From the NCBI RefSeq assembly GCF_003573695.1, contig NC_039360.1:59935830-59999829 (forward strand): 64,000 bases of DNA. The letters are read 5' to 3'. Both the position numbers and the translations under genes were made by a program. The notes below the pieces were generated by a model. The model ran no database searches. It was not told the origin of the DNA and worked only from the letters and a program-made list of their open reading frames with translations. Below, one piece after another: positions 33,780-45,888 of the stretch. This DNA comes from Papaver somniferum. Its lineage: Eukaryota; Streptophyta; Magnoliopsida; Ranunculales; Papaveraceae. Numbering within the stretch: position 1 is the first letter of the stretch; each line of letters opens with the position of its first letter.

Positions 33780-34355
33780 ACGGAAACCAAATTGTTCTAG
33801 AGCAATAATAATGCCCCTCCCATTCACATTATGCCTTCTTTAGATCTATTTTCAATGCACATCTAGGTGTCTCTTTAGGTCTATAATAATTCCTGAAAAT
33901 CTCATGAGCCAACGAAACATTATCTTGAATGTATCTCCCAGAAATGAAAATTAACTGATTAGTATTAATTAAGTTATCTAGCACATGCTTCATCTTAAAG
34001 AAATGATCTTAGTCAAACATTTATACAAAACATTACAGCAAGTTATAGGCTTAAAATCCAAAACAAAATTTGGATTATCCTTCTTAACAACAAGAGTCAA
34101 TATAGTACTATTTACCTCCTTAAAAAATTTTGCACTCTGGAAAAATTCAGAACAACTGCAGTGAAGTCATCTCCAACAATACTCCAGCAAAATTTGAAGA
34201 ACCAACTAAAGAATCCATCTGGACCTGGACTCTTTCTAGAATCAATGGTAGATAAAGCCACAACAATTTCATCTCTAGTGACATGCCTAACAAGATTACA
34301 TCTATCCTCATCCTTAAGAATATTATCAAAATGAGTAGTTTGAAAAGTTTTACAT
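33780..34355 (-). pseudogene. LINE ORF2 fragment, reverse transcriptase domain
   Basis: Reads, in shifting frames on minus: LKDEDRCNLVRHVTRDEIVV, SRKSPGPDGFFSWFFKFCW (the LINE RT 'SPGPDGF' block), then GRYIQDNVSLAHEIF and CALKIDLKKA ('K.DL.KAYD' block) up to about 33790. It is the downstream half of a plant L1-type LINE whose upstream part is at 35371-35850. The two halves were separated by the TIR element at 34356-35370. Many frameshifts. Confidence 0.75.
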
Positions 34356-35370
34356 CATGTTTGTTTTTTCCTCTATGTAGAGGCTAACCTTTATTAGCCT
34401 CTATATAATGGTGAGTCCCATTTATATTGGTATTTGTTTTTTCCACTACCTCTACATAGATAGAGGCATATCTCTATTTATATAGAGGAAATCAAATAGC
34501 ACCGATTAGGAGCTATCTTTGAACCTCTACCTCTATTAAATCTTCAAATGACTAATATACCCTCGAACAAACTTATAATGTCCAAAAATATTTCCTTAAT
34601 TCAAAATCTAAATTTGCCCCTGTTTCAGAAAAAATGATATTTTCGTCCGTTTCAGAAAAAGGAATACTTTCGCGTTGTTTCAGAAAAAGTAAAATTTTAC
34701 TCCGTTTCAGAAAAAGTAACACTTTATCCCCGTTTCAGAAAAAGTGATACTTTTGCCATGTTTCAGAAAAAATGATATTTTTGCTCCGTTTCAGAAAAAG
34801 TGATATTTTTGTTCCGTTTCAGAAAAAGTGATAATTTCGCCCCGTTTCAGAAAAAGTGATACTTTTTCTCCGTTTCAGAAAAAATGTTTTTTTTGCCCCG
34901 TTTTAGAAAAAAGTGATATTTTTGATCCGTTTCAGAAAAGGTAATATTTTTGCCCCGTTTCAAAAAAAGTGATACTTTCGCCCGTTTTAGAAAAAAAGTG
35001 ATATTTTTGCTCTGTTTCAAAAAAAGTGATATTTTTGCCCCGTTTCAGAAAAAGTGATATTTTATCCCGTTTCAGAAAAAATGATACTTTCGCCCCGTTT
35101 CAGAAAAAGTGAACATCTTTGATTGTATTTTCTAATACATATTTTTTTGGAATTTTTGAACATCTTTGGTTGTAATGGATCTTCATGGATTTTTTGAAAT
35201 CTTATAAGAGTAAAATGAGAAATACATAAAATTGACTACATAATATAGAGTTGTTAGATAGTGGTCAAACAAACATGATTTTAAGAGACATTATATAGTG
35301 ATATTAATATAGATATAGAGGTAAACCTCTATGTAGAATCCTCTACCTGTATAGAGGAAAAACAAACATG
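34356..35370. mobile_element. 1.0-kb TIR element containing a minisatellite
   Basis: Left end CATGTTTGTTTTTTCCTCTA; right end read on minus CATGTTTGTTTTTCCTCTAT (one T fewer). Further inside, 'tagaggctaacct' and 'tagaggtttacct' also mirror each other. It interrupts LINE ORF2, whose reading EDTNN (outside the right end) continues as KTFQTTHFDN (outside the left end). I could not see an unambiguous target-site duplication. No coding sequence. Confidence 0.65.
34622..35112 (+). repeat. Minisatellite, ~27-bp unit, about 18 copies
   Basis: The unit is 'gtttcagaaaaagtgatatt' followed by 'tttgcccc', with length 26-30 bp and point changes. The core resembles the terminal repeat of the Stowaway-like MITE at 40400-40491 ('gtttcaggaaaagtgata'). 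Confidence 0.9.
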
Positions 35371-35850
35371 TTGTTAGTATCTTCAATAAAAGGACTAGAA
35401 TTATCATCAAATAAGGAAGAATAAAAATCAATACATTCCAAAGCAATGTCGGCATCTTCTTGCAATAACACATTATCCTCGGACATTAATATAAGAATGT
35501 TATATCTAGAATACCTTTCTCTCAAAGAGTTGTGGAAGAAATGAGTATTGGAATCCCCAAGACCCATCCATTTCACTCTGGATTATTGTCTAGAAATGGA
35601 CTTTTCATATCTGGTAGCCTTAGCAAACTGTTGAATAACAACTTTCTCCTTGATGGCAGAATCAATACAGAGAGAATGAGACTGAATACGCTTCTGAACA
35701 TCTCTCGACTCCACCTTAGCACTTTTCACTTGAGTAGACACATTTCTAAATCTCTCCTTATTCCACTGAATAATAGCAGCTTTAACTCTCTGAACTCTAG
35801 TAACAAAAAGATAAACATTGGGTTACCTCTAACCGGAGCAGACAATGTAA
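35371..35850 (-). pseudogene. LINE ORF2 fragment, linker between endonuclease and RT
   Basis: On minus it reads VKAAIIQWNKERFRNVSTQ, SAIKEKVVIQQFAKATRYEK, a stop in place of part of the 'KSR' box, then WMGLGDSNTHFFHNSLRER, a hallmark of plant LINEs ('W...GD.NT.FFH'), and ECIDFYSSLFDD. It continues on the other side of the TIR element at 34355. Confidence 0.8.
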
Positions 35851-36110
35851 TGGAATTAAGTACGTAGGTGCCATATCTGGCGAATACAGATAGTGGCTAG
35901 GTGACTCACAGCTCACCGATTTCTATGCTTTATTTGAAACAAACAAGATTTTACAGGACAAGAATGTAAAGATATTAAAAACCTCCAAACTTGGATTCTG
36001 ACATAAGAATTATAGACAAATAAATGGGACAATCATGTTTGTACACAAACATTCGTACAAGTACTTGACAGAATATGTTCTAGAACCACAACAGATTATA
36101 TCTTGTGACT
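35851..36110. other. 3' flank of P450 copy D with MraY-intron traces
   Basis: 'aagtacgtaggtgccatatc' near 35860 resembles 31373-31396 and MraY intron 7. 'caagattttacaggacaaga' resembles the P450 A/B 3' flank at 8976 and 28207. Confidence 0.5.
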
Positions 36111-37615
36111 TTAGTTCCTCCTTTGAATCTTTACTGGGAAACCACCTTTCATTTTTGAGGTTAGAAAAGAAATATATATCGGTTCGAAACCAGTTGCTTC
36201 CGCAGGAACCACTTGAAATCGCCGTAATATTTCCATAACTAACATCTTCATTTGTAGGAATGCCATCTCTTTACGCAAGCAAATCCTAGTCCCTGCTTGA
36301 AACACCGGATATGTGAAAGAATCCTTGGTCACAAAGTGTAATTTTCCAGTGGCTTTGTCCATCTCTAACCATCTTTCTGGCTTGAATTCACTCCAATCGG
36401 AACCCCACAAATTCTCCATCCTGCCCATTGCATAAGGAGAATATATAACTCTCATTCCCTTCTTTATAATAGTACCATCTGGTAAAACATCGTCACTAGC
36501 TGCTTGTTTATTGTCATAAGACACTGGTGGGTATAGTCTCATGCTCTCGCAAAGTGACACATGTATGTAAACCATTTCCTTTGTATCTTCATAGCCAGGC
36601 GTGTCTGATATTTCACTTATCTCTTTAAGTATCTCTTTTTCTACTTTCGGGTGGCAAGAAATTAACCAGAAAAACCATGTCAAGGCTGCAGAAGTAGAAT
36701 CCTGACCTGCTACGATGAAACTAAATAACAATGTCAATTATAAAATCGTCATCTAAATGATCGTCTTTTAAGAACCTTGATAAAAGATCAGTAGCCTCTA
36801 TTGAAGACTTGTCTTTAGTTTCTTCTTTCTTTTGCCTTATAATTTTTCTTGCAGATTCTCGAACTGTTTTAGTCGCTTGCATGAGCCGCTTCTCCGACCC
36901 GATATTGAGAAATCTCGTAAGCTTCCAGACTAATGGGAACACATAATAAAAACGGCCGCTGCTAATTTGCGTAGCATCTTCAAACGCAATAGCAAATTCG
37001 CTCTGGTTGAGTGATGGTGAAAGGTAAGCAGGATCAAACCCAAACGAAATCTTACAAATGTTGTCAAACCCAAACCTTTGAAGAATATCTTGAAGATCAA
37101 GAACCAAGTATCTGTCTGCTGTTGTTTCAAGAATGGGAATTAATTGACCAAAAAGCTCAATCTTAACAACATCTTCAATGAATTTACGAAGGGAGTTGGT
37201 GTTGAATTTGTGGCTTGCTAGTTTTCTTTGAAACTTCCAGTTATCCCCATCAGTATTGAATATACCAGTGCCAAGGAAATCAGATAAGATGCTTGAGGTC
37301 ACCTTTTGGGTAGATAGGGAACTGGGTCACGAGAATGTGTTTGACATTTTCAGGATTTGCAGTCCAGACCCGAGCTGGACCCATAAAACCTCGAATGACA
37401 AAAGTTCTTGTAGCACAATGACTAAGAACTTCTGCCATCCATTGATTCAATCGGTTTCTATTCGAAAGAATAGCGAATGTAGAACCGACCAACGGGTAAG
37501 ATTTTGGCAACTTTGTAGACGAATTGCGGATACTAATAATCCCTATGAAGATAACGGAAATAGGGAGGATGAAGACAAGGATAAACCATGAAATTGAAAA
37601 CCCAAGCTCTAACAT
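36111..37615 (-). pseudogene. CYP94-like cytochrome P450, copy D, same frameshifts as B
   Basis: Nearly identical to copy B over the whole gene and about 215 bp of 5' flank. ATG 37615. It has the same length change before SILSDFLGTG (near 37286), the same 1-nt insertion and stop before the I-helix (near 36735), and the same altered heme loop FQAGTRICLRKEMA. Differences are scattered substitutions, such as HKFNTNS for HEFNTNS, and the last ~25 codons (EPIYISFLTSKMKGGFPVKI) match copy C better than B, which suggests gene conversion at the 3' end. Nonfunctional as read. Confidence 0.88.
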
Positions 37616-37830
37616 GATTAATGGTTTGCACTTTTGCAGAAGAGGTTTGATATGAAAATCTCAAACTCCATAATGCTTCTTTTATATATATATATCTCCT
37701 TGCAATTGGAAAATTATTCGTCATCTGTAGTTTCTATTATTTTCTTTATTTCTTGCATATCTCAAGGAGTTGCGTCATTGATTTAATTATTCTGAAGTGT
37801 GTTAGCCGTGGGTAATATTTTAAGGACATA

Positions 37831-38366
37831 CTGTACTCGACTTCACAAATTGAGCGGAGACTTTTCCCCAGATAGAGTTATGTATATGGGTTTGACTGTG
37901 GGAAACTTTGAAAGGGTTTGTATTCTAGTTGATCTGGCAAAGGCTGCAGAACACGAGTTAGTGGTGCACATTTAGAACTCTCCTAAACTCATTACTTTGC
38001 TTACCTCCATTATCTAGTGTGAACTAGTACCAACATAAACTACTACCAACACACCAGTCAAAGAACTCTCCATGTATAAAAAAAAATAAAAAAATCTTAC
38101 TCTAAGAATTGTAGATTTTTGAGCATTCTGATTAAGAGGAGAAGAGCAGAGAGCCGGAGACCAAAAAAAAGACTGTATTATCAGAAAAACACACGATGTT
38201 TTGTATTCTCTCTATTGTGGGAGATTACAGCATCCACAGAAAATTTTCAAAAGATCAAAATTGGTAACATAATCAAGACTAAGACTAAATGGGGTTATAC
38301 GAGAAATTGGCAATTTACAGGAAGTAGAAGAGGCTCAAAAATAAAATATATACCTCCATTTGGTTG
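37831..38366. other. Spacer between P450 copy D and MraY 3' end
   Basis: Contains copy D's upstream flank to about 38070 and the MraY 3' untranslated region on minus. Plus-strand frames here have no family signature. Confidence 0.5.
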
Positions 38367-41300
38367 TTACGCTGAAATAAGACCAATGTACCCAGCAAAT
38401 ATACACAGGATGGATGATATCAAATATGTGCTTGCGACAATGAGTGGCTCCTTAAAACCACATAGCTCAAGGTGATGGTGAAAAGGTGCCATCCTAAAAA
38501 TCGGACGACCAGCTCCTCGGTATAACCATCTCGTACTCTTCAAATATGACACCTGTTTGTTCAATAACAAAGCGTCAATAATCAAATAACAAAGTGGTCA
38601 CTAAGAAATAACACCAGGCCATAGAAGAAGAAAAAATTGAAGTTGCCCAACATTTTTTAATTGACTTTTTAACGGAAAACAAAAACATCACTAACACTAT
38701 AAATCACAGGGGATCTAAGATACATCTTTTGTATCTGCAGTAGACTTGCATCACATGTCATCATTGCAAAAAAGAAACATAGCAAACACAATAAGATCCA
38801 ATTACACCTTCAGATGTGAACAATATAAAGAAATCTAAGTAGGTGCGAGATCGCAGTCTGAGGCTAGGTGGCATGGAGGAGCAAAAACCCCAAGTGTCAC
38901 TTCCACTGATCAATTAATGCATTTATTTCTAAGATTTAAAATCATGTATCCGTAAAAGAAAAGGAAAAATAGACAATTCACTGGTGACCTACATTGTTCG
39001 AGAAAGCATTGACAAAAATGATTATTAAGAGGATTGTTTTAGAAATATATCATATAAGAAATAAACAGAAGAAAGAAAAGGAAGGAAAACAAAAACAACA
39101 CATTAAAGCAAGTGTCAAATATAGTTGCTCCTAAATAAAAACAATTAACAAGGTATAATGTATTTATCATGTACAAAGCAACTGCCAGTTTGTGACTAAT
39201 CCTAGAGATATATTTGATGCATGTGTGAAAGAGAAAGTGCCTGTATCATCTGCATGTAGGAAATCAAGAGAGATAAATGCAACAGCTTACTTGCACTATA
39301 ACCGATAAAGCTTCAATGACGAAGACTCCAGATGAAATGAACAAGGGAAAGAACATTCCTGTACAAGCTGCCATTGCAGCTAATCCCCCACCTAGGGCCA
39401 GGGACCCTGTATCACCCATAAATATGGATGCCCTATATCTATTGTGCACAAGGAAACCAATACAAGAGCCAGCCATTGATGCTCCAAAAATAGCAAGATC
39501 TGTTTCGGGGTGTGAACATAATGTCAGTGCTTAAGAAGAGTATAGAATTAGAATGTCTAAATCTCAGAGGATCTATGATAGCAATGACACTAATAAACAA
39601 AGTAACAGTACAAACTTCTGCAAGGAAGAGAATACTAACCAGGAGATATTGGAAGGACCGCAATTGACATTCCCATGAATGCCAATGCAGCAGTCCCTCC
39701 AGCAAGTCCATCAAGACCATCTGTCAAGTTAACTCCATTCCCCATAGAAACAAAGCAGAAAGAGGTCAATACTTGATAAAGTTTTCCCAGACAAATAAGT
39801 CCCAATGGTGAAGGGAGGGGTACAAGCATTTTCCTACATTACATGATAAAGAGTCATCAAGAATTTAAGATGATAGTATGAATAAGTTCTGACCATCAAC
39901 AATAAGAAAAAGGGATGAAAAAATCTGAGAGCAATATCCAGTCAATTAGAACAATTGAGAACAGGTTAAGGTTGCTCTTAAATTTATGGCATCAGTTAAC
40001 TGATGGTGTTTCTGAACCAAATATCCATTCTATTCCGTACTATGTTTAAACCAAAACCAGAAAAAAAAAAAAAAAAAAAAAAAAAGAAGAAGAAAAGTTA
40101 AGATAAACAAGAAAGTTGAGGTTTTTTATCAACTCAATGCCTATGGTGTCAGCAGTTAAACATCACTTCACAAACCTTAACTTTCCTGGCGTTACTTGTA
40201 AGTAAATACACGAAGTTTGAATGGTGGGAGGATATAGACACCATAATTATATATTAGAACTACGTTCCCTTTAGGAGAAAATAAAATTTGTTTAATCAGA
40301 CATGAAATAACAATACAACATACATGTGATAGAATATGTTTTATATCAAAAATTCAATGCTAAGCTTATCGCATACTGAGCCAAACTCTTAGCTTTATAC
40401 TCCCCCCGTTTCAGGAAAAGTGATACTCTCACTTTTTCAATAGGCAAAAATAAAGAAAGTGAAAATATCACTTTTCCTGTAACACACATGGTATGAGCTA
40501 AGAAAGTAATGCAACGTTTCAGAAATATGACTTTAGGTGCTTTACTAGGGATTTACAAGTTCAGTCACAGGAAGGTGTTCCTACATAATGGTGCAGTAGA
40601 TACATGTGATTTCTTCTCTATTCCTCTACATTTCAATGCTTTCATTTCATCATAATTATCTCCATCATTAATTCTGCTCCTAATTAGTAATCAATTTCCA
40701 AAATATTTATCTACAAATCTCCATCATTAATTCTGCTCCTAATTAGTAATCAATTTCCAAATATTTATCTACAACCTAGATATCGTTTTCTGCATTTGAA
40801 CTATGTTACGCCTATAACTGAAAGTAAACAAAACAAACAGCCTGGTCCGCCTTTTCCTTTTCCAATGCCATATTTTCCGCGCATGGACATGTTACCTTAT
40901 TCAGTCGTATCTTACACTGAGAAATATGAAATAGTTGGAAATTCAATGCAAGATCGAGCAATGGTAAAGTTGTGGACTAACATACTCCAACTAACCATAT
41001 CCTTAGTGATCAAGAGTTGGGTTATCCTTTGGATAACAATATACATGGTGCAAGATGACATCCTCACTAAAGTGATTCCTCAACTAATATGTGTATGAAC
41101 CCTGTAGAACAGTCTAAAAGATGTATGTTTTTCCTCATGTGCGTGATAAAACAATAAATCTAAACACCTTTGCACAACGAAATGCAGCAGGTAGGATTCT
41201 ACGGAAAAGATAGTTGTCAAAAGAATAGACATGTTACCATCAATTAAATGTTGACCAGATTAGTTATGAGAAGGTATACATGCTGTACGGTGATGATATA

Positions 41301-44300
41301 CTTGTTGAGTCCAACCAATAGGAAAACCATAGCCCGACCGCTGCCTGTTACATACCACCACTACAATTGAATTTGATAGGTTTGAATAAATCATCTCCTA
41401 GGAAAAATCTGAGGCATTTATCTGGCAAGAGACAACAAGTCATGTAAGAATATGATGAAGATATACCTCTAGTAAAAGTTTTATCCATGCAGGTAATCCA
41501 TAGTTATGATTCTTAAGGGAACTAAAAAGATCATCAAGTAACCCGATCGCTCCAAACGCTAAAGTTGCCACTGCTGCTCCGAGAACTTCAACAGAAGATG
41601 ATCCCACAATCGCTATTGCAGTAGTGATACCGATCGGAACAAAAAACAACCCACCCATGGTTGGCGTTCCCTTTTTATGGGAGTGTGTTGCTGGCCCTTC
41701 TTTCCTTAAAATCTGATGAAGTTTCAGACTACTAAATAACGGAACACATAAATATCCTGCACATGAAGCTGCAACTGCAGAGATAAGAAACGGCCGTGTC
41801 AAGTAATATGGAGCCAAAGGTAGTCTAACTATTCGCCACGAATAACAGTCGACAAGTAGAAGAAACACCACTGAGAAAGCCATCAACCCCGCATTGATTA
41901 TAACTCCACGGTGAATCCTGTCATGAGAGCATTTCATACAAAAGTCAAACACAGCCAAGTTCCAACAAGAAGAAATAACAAGTAAACCCACTTAATTTTT
42001 TTCTTTTTTCATTTGAAACTTACAATAAAAATCACGTAACGAAATATAAAAAGGAATTCTATCATCAACTAAAACAACAACTTGAAGTAAGTATAAAATA
42101 ATTTTACAAACATCTTTTCCAAGAGATTGCCACATTTTTAGACACGCCAAAACCACAATGAACTCAATTTAATTTACGGGAGTTATACTATAATTATTGA
42201 GGCATTGGCTCAACTAGTTCATGGTTCATACTTGATATTGTAAAGAGCTAACACAGAGTATAATCAAGGTTATTCAACACGAAATATGTATCCGCTAAAA
42301 TAACTAGGATGAAAAAAAGAACAGTTAAAACTAGTTGCTATGATTGGCAAATATACATAGCTAACAGACCCAGCAGATATTATGAAGCTTTAACCCACAC
42401 AACCAATTGAAAAATAGCCGAGCTGTAACCCTGTCGTAGAGTTTCTAGCATAGGCACTTGTTTTAAACTTGAAACTCCATTACATACTTTCTAGGGTCTC
42501 ATAAAAGACACAGAGGTCCCTGAATCCGTGCAGTCATCACTGCCAGAAGCAATCACCCCCATACAAAAGAGATATATCATTTGGCACAATCCAGGGCATC
42601 CCAAAGGTGTAAAACTTTATCCTCTGCCAGAAAGAAATTATGTAGTTACATGGGTACACTGACCTTGTGGGGTTAAAACCACCGAGTGCCTAACCACTCA
42701 TTGACCTGCCTTTGCGGAAAATATACATGTTTATTCTATGCCTATGTTTGCTCACTGAGAGAATGATAGTGGAGATTAGGAAGATACTAGTACACATCGG
42801 AATCCCCAGAGAAAATAAAAGAATGGAACGAGCCAATTCCATTAAAAACCTTATCCAAGAGACCAAGTCTCCACACCAACGCCTCCATTAAGAAACACTC
42901 CAACAACTAAGAACCCACATAACCCCGTCACCAATTTATCATCATTCTCAAAACTGTCAATTACAAATGAGTATTCTTCAGCTAATACGAAATAAAAATT
43001 GGATAATTCTGACCGAGAGGCCCGCAAACCCACAAACACCAAAAAATACATCATCTATCAACTCAAATATTATAAATATATCTAAAAAGTAGTTCTGACT
43101 ATGTAAAACAAATTTTCAAATCAAGCATCAGAAAACATCCAAATTAGGGAAAGCATTGAAACAGTCCAAAATATAAGAGGTAGCCTTGCCTGTATGTCTT
43201 ACGTCTGTTCCTGCGCAGTAAAATATTGGGTGGAGATGATGATGATGATATATCATCATGATCGTTGCTGCTGGAGAGTTCAGTGCCTCCAACGGGACTA
43301 TAAAGATGGTCTGTATCACTATCATCACCACTAGATGACATTATGGAAGCACTGTCCCCAACTATACCGTCACTATCCCAGTCATCAAAGGCCATATCCA
43401 TTGAGTCCTACAACATTAAGAGTTATTGCATTATAGGTGTAGTAAATAGAAAGAGATAATAACATGCATAGGAAAACAATACTGAATAAATAATATGATA
43501 GCAAGTTTCAGCCTTACTACAATTAATGGCATACAGTGAGCACAATCTCTATGATACCAATGCAGAACCAGAATTACAGACCTCGAGCCATGGACCCTAA
43601 ACACATATGGCAGATAAGGTGGTTTTATGTGTTAGTTTTATTTACCAGAATTCCTAGTTTCTTCTCATTGAATGCTCAGAGACCCTAAGTTAGTAGAACA
43701 AAGACTACCTCATTAAACTCTTTATTTTTTATTACAGGTCCTTTCATTCCGATGTATCTGATTCACCCAAAATTTTCTGCTTTGTTCAATCACGACATGG
43801 TTACAGAGGATACTTGATGCAGAGGCTGATCCATATGTTTGAGAAGCAAGCTACATGCTTCATTGCTTCTACTGGACCAATTATCCCACTATGTTAAAGA
43901 CAAGGTGGATTTATATATAAAAATTGCCTTCTTAGGAATGGCTACTGGTTGGATATTAGTGAATATATATAATGTTAAATGTTAAACACATATATCGAAC
44001 TGGAACCATCATCCCAATTAGTATTTTAAACATTCAATCACGAGGATTTTAATTTGTATGTCCGCTAACTACAAGGTCGTACCAAATACTTAATGGGATA
44101 CTTCCACTGGTGAGTCAACAACAATACTGCGTACAGTATTTCAACTTTCCACAGTGACATGAAATCAAAGAAGAAACAACTTTTTTCATTTTGGAGTTTT
44201 CACTACAATTACATAAAGCGGACATGAGCACTTCGACACCATCAGTATGTGCAAACCCGGTGACAAAAATTGAACACAGTAGAATACTCAAATTAGACTA

Positions 44301-44796
44301 CGGCAATAAGGAGTAGAAAGTGTATGAATCCCGATACAGCCTTGTCGCCATAAAATAGAGTAGAGATGAAACATTTCTTACAGACTCGAATACATTACCC
44401 TCACTAAATTGAAGCAATCAGCCCTACAAACCATTATGACTCTCACTTCTCTTAATTTATAATTAGCTCATGAAATTTAACAAGACCAGAAAAATTACCT
44501 CATCCATGGCTGTAATACATAGTGAAGTCCGCCAGGTTTGGTGTCTGAATTGACATCGAGATCCGCATAACTACAACAAACAAGAAATTAGTAAGTGGAT
44601 CTTAAGCCAAATAAATTGAGTAACAGAATCATCAGGATGAATCTGAGTGTACCTTTTTAAGATTGTTAGAGAAACAATATCTAAAGGAGATGTCATTTCT
44701 TGTTCGAGAAGGAGAGAATCCGTTTCCAGTTCTCAGAATCCCTAGACGAGTGAGACGGAGATTTACAGAAGAAGAGTAAGAGGAAGAAGGAAACAT
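38367..44796 (-). CDS. MraY: MraY-type phospho-N-acetylmuramoyl-pentapeptide transferase homologue, chloroplast
   Basis: Translocase I transfers phospho-MurNAc-pentapeptide to a polyprenyl phosphate, making lipid I; plant homologues act in plastids. Eight exons join in frame: 44796-44653, 44570-44499, 43407-43190, 41917-41467, 41344-41280, 39833-39640, 39499-39291, 38552-38367 (1539 nt, 512 aa). ATG 44796 is the first in frame after a TAG. Residues 1-60 are Ser/Arg-rich like a transit peptide; 73-140 form an acidic, Ser-rich stretch. Active-site motifs are all present: KKGTPTMGG (226-234), LLDDLF (Asp273/274), [12 protein letters not shown] (352-363), [10 protein letters not shown] (410-419) and MAPFHHH (His476-478). 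About ten hydrophobic segments lie after 150. Intron 3 uses a GC donor (cag|gcaagg); the others are GT-AG. Splice sites were chosen by consensus and frame. This is the only gene here without visible damage. Confidence 0.92.
40059..40085 (+). repeat. Poly(A) run in MraY intron 5
   Basis: A run of about 26 A followed by 'gaagaagaaaag'. Simple sequence; the length may be imprecise in an assembly. Confidence 0.8.
40400..40491. mobile_element. Stowaway-like MITE in MraY intron 5
   Basis: Left end 'ctccccccgtttcaggaaaa' and right end on minus 'ccatgtgtgttacaggaaaa' pair over 'gtt.caggaaaagtgata', flanked by TA on both sides (40398-40399, 40492-40493). The 92-bp length and TA duplication fit Stowaway MITEs (Tc1/mariner). 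Confidence 0.65.
40660..40775 (+). repeat. 58-bp tandem duplication in MraY intron 5
   Basis: 'tctccatcattaattctgct...atttatctacaa' occurs twice in a row with a one-base length difference. Confidence 0.85.
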
Positions 44797-44999
44797 AATG
44801 AGGCGCAGAAACTGAATACCACGGAGAGGGGAGGAATGTAAATAGAGTGCAGCAGGCAAGAGAGGAACAAATTTTGTAGGGACAAGAGAATCTGTCTATA
44901 CCCGATTGGGAACAAAGATTGAAAAACACTTCCCAAATATCATTTGGAAAGTCGCAGTCTGTTTTGTTTTGTTTTGTTTTGACCAGCGGGTAAAACACC

Positions 45000-45084
45000 T
45001 TTCGTTCCCTATGAAGGCCATAGGTAACCGAAGGACCAACCGTAGCCTTTTTTTTCTTTTCTCCGGCTAAAAAATCTTGGCGTC
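45000..45084. other. Upstream region of MraY
   Basis: T-rich on plus, no clear TATA box on minus; the transcription start was not located. Confidence 0.3.
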
Positions 45085-45888
45085 TTTAGCAGGGACACGA
45101 AAAGAATTAGGGGAGACTAAATAAGATAAAATAGGTTGAAAATACTTATATGTCCCTTCATAATCAGTAGTTTAGTCTTTTTTTTTATCTACCGATTGTA
45201 ACTATATGAACTATCTTGACTACCGATTATGGTAGGATTTCGGTAAAGAGGTCCATTGTATAATCGAAAGTCAGGATAACTTCATCTATTACCAATTATA
45301 GGTTCAACCAAAATCCAAAAAATGGAGGATTTTGGAAAAATCTCATTTTGGGGCTACTTTATATTCGGTAGTTATATGAACTATATTGACTACCGATTAT
45401 GGTAGGATTTCGGTAAAGAGGTCTACTGTATAATCGAAAGTAAGGATAATTTCATTCTACCGATTATAGGCTCAACAAAAATTAAAAAAAAAATAGAGAA
45501 ATTTTGCAAAATCTCATTTTGGGGCTACTCTATATTCGGTAGTTATATGAACTAAATTCACTACCGATTATGGTACCATTTTTGGCAAAGGTCTATTTTG
45601 ATCTTTTAATCGGGAATCAAGATAACTTTATTTACTACCGATTATAGCATAATCAAAATTCAAAAGATAGAGGATTTTATTTGGGAAATACTTTATATTC
45701 CGAAGTTATATAAACTAAATTGACTCCCGATTGTGGATTAACTTCCCGATTGTAAAATTATCTACCGATTGTGAAGGGTAGTTTGACCATTAAAAAAAAC
45801 GGGAGATAAGGGATAGCTACATTTTACGTCTGGGTGACCCTATTTTGTCTTTTGTGTCGCCCCTAATTCTTTTGGGATCGCCCCTAAA
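45085..45888. mobile_element. 804-bp TIR element with internal ~175-bp tandem repeats
   Basis: The ends pair as imperfect inverted repeats of ~45 bp: TTTAGCAGGGACACGAAAAG... against, on minus, TTTAGGGGCGATCCCAAAAG..., both followed by 'aattagggg' and 'gacaaaatagg'-like text. Three copies plus a part of a 172-180-bp unit rich in 'taccgattat' start at about 45188, 45360, 45539 and 45693. Noncoding. It sits about 290 bp upstream of the MraY start codon. No certain target-site duplication. Confidence 0.65.

Noticed and set aside
34356..35370. Assignment of the TIR element to Harbinger or hAT
   Set aside because: No 3-bp or 8-bp target duplication could be seen, so the superfamily is left open.
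28340..37615. A specialised-metabolism gene cluster
   Set aside because: All P450 copies are broken and no other biosynthetic enzyme is present; MraY is unrelated to such pathways.
38119..38475. Plus-strand frame of 118 codons
   Set aside because: It overlaps the last MraY exon antisense and has no supporting signal.
40059..40085. Poly(A) run as a LINE or retrogene tail
   Set aside because: No LINE or retrogene sequence precedes it on either strand; treated as simple sequence.
40796..41098. Plus-strand frame of 100 codons
   Set aside because: It lies in intron 5 of MraY on the opposite strand and has no family signature.
44499..44570. Alternative frame of MraY exon 2 (YADLDVNSD...)
   Set aside because: It is open, but only the other frame joins exon 1 and exon 3 in phase ([13 protein letters not shown]).
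44797..44859. Upstream extension of MraY with a non-ATG start (TTG 44859)
   Set aside because: The first in-frame ATG is 44796; no evidence for non-ATG initiation.
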